From SAR324 cluster bacterium (GTDB lineage Bacteria > SAR324 > JACQKK01): a stretch of 36,689 nt of DNA. The notes beneath the pieces were generated by a model. The model was not told the origin of the DNA. It searched no databases and saw nothing but the letters and a program-made list of their open reading frames with translations. The stretch lies in the NCBI GenBank assembly GCA_022574555.1, contig JACZRV010000027.1:1-36689 (forward strand), given 5' to 3'. Positions 35,582 to 36,689 of this stretch are shown one piece after another. Position 1 is the stretch's first letter, and the number at the start of each line of letters is the position of its first letter. A program made the position numbers and the translations under genes.

Positions 35582-36689
35582 ATGGAATGCGCGCCGTCCC
35601 GCATCTGGGCTGTCCGCCAGTTCGGTCTCATCCTGATTGCCACCACCGCAATTATCGTTACGGGGTGCAGTGACGAATCAAATTCAAAAAAGCAGACCAC
35701 AAATTCGAGCGCTGCTTTGGGCGATGTGACTGATTTTACTGCTACGCCTGGAGACGGAGTGGTGATTTTGGCGTGGGTCAATCCCACGGAGACTGACTTT
35801 ACAGGGGTGCTGATCCTGCGCCGTGATGACGGCGAGTCTCCAATCGCACCGGACGATGCGGACGCCATTGAGGTATACGACGGTACCGAGGAACTGATCA
35901 CCGACAGTGGGCTCAGCAACGGTACGACATACTACTACGCCGCGTACGCCCACGACTCGAATTTGAACTACTCGGATGGCGTCGCGGCCAGCGCCACCCC
36001 GGTGGCCGCGGCAGGTGGTGGAGGGGGTGTTCCGACCAATGCTGCGCCGGTGGCCAATGCCGGGCCGGATCAGAACGTCGACACCGGCAGCCTGGTCACC
36101 CTGGACGGCAGCGCCAGCAGCGACGCCGACGGCGATTCCCTCGCCTACCTGTGGGGCTTCACCTCGCTGCCGGGGGGCAGCAGCGCCGTCCTTTCCGATG
36201 CCACTGCAGTCAACCCGGCCTTCACTCCCGACCTGGACGGTGCCTACGTGCTGGCCCTGGTCGTCAATGATGGGAGCGTGGATAGTGCTGCCAGCACCGT
36301 GACCATCGTTGCTACGTCGGGTGATCCTCTATTCCAGTATCAGTGGCACATGGTCAACACAGGACAGACTGCATTCAGCGACACACCAGGCGTTCCCGGT
36401 GAAGACATCAATATGGCAGGGACTTATGCGGCCGGTATCAAGGGGCTGGGCGTCAAGGTCGCCGTCGTGGATACCGGCCTTGAAATCGCCCACGAGGATT
36501 TGTCGCCCAACGTGATTCCGGGAGCATCGTGGGATTTTGTGGGGTCGGATAGCGATCCGACCAATACTTCGGAAACAGAAGGGGACCACGGCACCAGCGT
36601 CGCCGGCTTGATCGCCGCGAGAGACAGTAATGACCTGGGTGGCAGGGGCGTGGCTTCCCGAGCCTCCCTTGTTGGATATAACCTTCTGG
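35582..36689 (+). CDS. Lipoprotein subtilisin-like (S8) protease, C-terminus beyond window
   Basis: GAGG lies 8 bases before the ATG. The frame is open to the window edge (369 residues). A lipoprotein signal peptide ends in the lipobox IVTGCSD (Cys near residue 24). Residues about 40-135 resemble a fibronectin III domain (VTDFTATPGDGVVILAW to NGTTYYYAAYA). After a Gly-rich linker, a PKD-like domain follows (APVANAGPDQNVDTG, SASSDADGDSLAYLW). The peptidase domain then starts with the kexin-type QWHMVNTGQ, has catalytic Asp in VAVVDTGLEIAHEDL and catalytic His in DHGTSVAGLIAARD; the serine lies beyond the window. It is probably anchored in the outer membrane. Regulation and substrate unknown. 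Confidence 0.9.
   Translation, partial: MECAPSRIWAVRQFGLILIATTAIIVTGCSDESNSKKQTTNSSAALGDVTDFTATPGDGVVILAWVNPTETDFTGVLILRRDDGESPIAPDDADAIEVYDGTEELITDSGLSNGTTYYYAAYAHDSNLNYSDGVAASATPVAAAGGGGGVPTNAAPVANAGPDQNVDTGSLVTLDGSASSDADGDSLAYLWGFTSLPGGSSAVLSDATAVNPAFTPDLDGAYVLALVVNDGSVDSAASTVTIVATSGDPLFQYQWHMVNTGQTAFSDTPGVPGEDINMAGTYAAGIKGLGVKVAVVDTGLEIAHEDLSPNVIPGASWDFVGSDSDPTNTSETEGDHGTSVAGLIAARDSNDLGGRGVASRASLVGYNLL

Overview
The window is about 36.7 kb of mostly GC-rich DNA from a Gram-negative bacterium. It contains lipoproteins, exported c-type cytochrome and PQQ enzymes, TrkA, and a NusB-LigA-TrkA block. Gene content fits Pseudomonadota or a neighbouring phylum; I cannot place it more finely. No rRNA, tRNA or CRISPR array was seen.

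Layout. 1-1.95 kb: a partial small conserved gene, a PurB-like N-terminal scrap, and a strikingly AT-rich two-gene membrane cassette of unknown function. 1.95-7.3 kb (minus strand): housekeeping genes argG, a natural glutaredoxin-thioredoxin reductase fusion, coaA, an exported YHS protein and a small NrtS-like nitrate transporter. 7.3-17.1 kb: a CoA-thioester and aromatic catabolism region. On the minus strand are a carboxyltransferase and an acyl-CoA dehydrogenase. Divergent from them on the plus strand are the alpha and beta subunits of a 4-hydroxybenzoyl-CoA reductase-type enzyme, an MFS transporter and a benzoate-CoA-ligase-type enzyme. The divergent intergenic region holds a broken IS110 element whose structured leader resembles the region that encodes bridge RNAs. 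Together these genes could import an aromatic acid, activate it with CoA and reductively dehydroxylate it, but the [2Fe-2S] gamma subunit is not in the window.

17.2-24.7 kb: a receiver plus cyclic-nucleotide-binding regulator, an exported hypothetical protein, an HSL-type esterase and a three-gene periplasmic alcohol oxidation operon. That operon encodes a PQQ dehydrogenase with the Asp-Tyr-Asp lanthanide signature, a lipoprotein cytochrome with an unusual CX3CH haem site, and a MxaJ/XoxJ-like binding protein. 25.5-28.4 kb: two paralogous exported MORN-type repeat proteins and dinB. 29-35.3 kb (plus strand): a probable long operon of an orphan parA, nusB, ligA, trkA and a pair of sugar/nucleotidyl-transferase-like genes. 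From 35.6 kb to the end: a lipoprotein subtilisin-like protease cut by the window edge.

A theme across the window is short tandem repeats, several with a 15-bp period. They occur between genes (7.24 kb, 26.3 kb) and in frame inside ligA (two arrays). There is also a 40-bp iteron-like duplication ahead of parA. These look like a genome-wide expanding repeat type rather than features of single genes.
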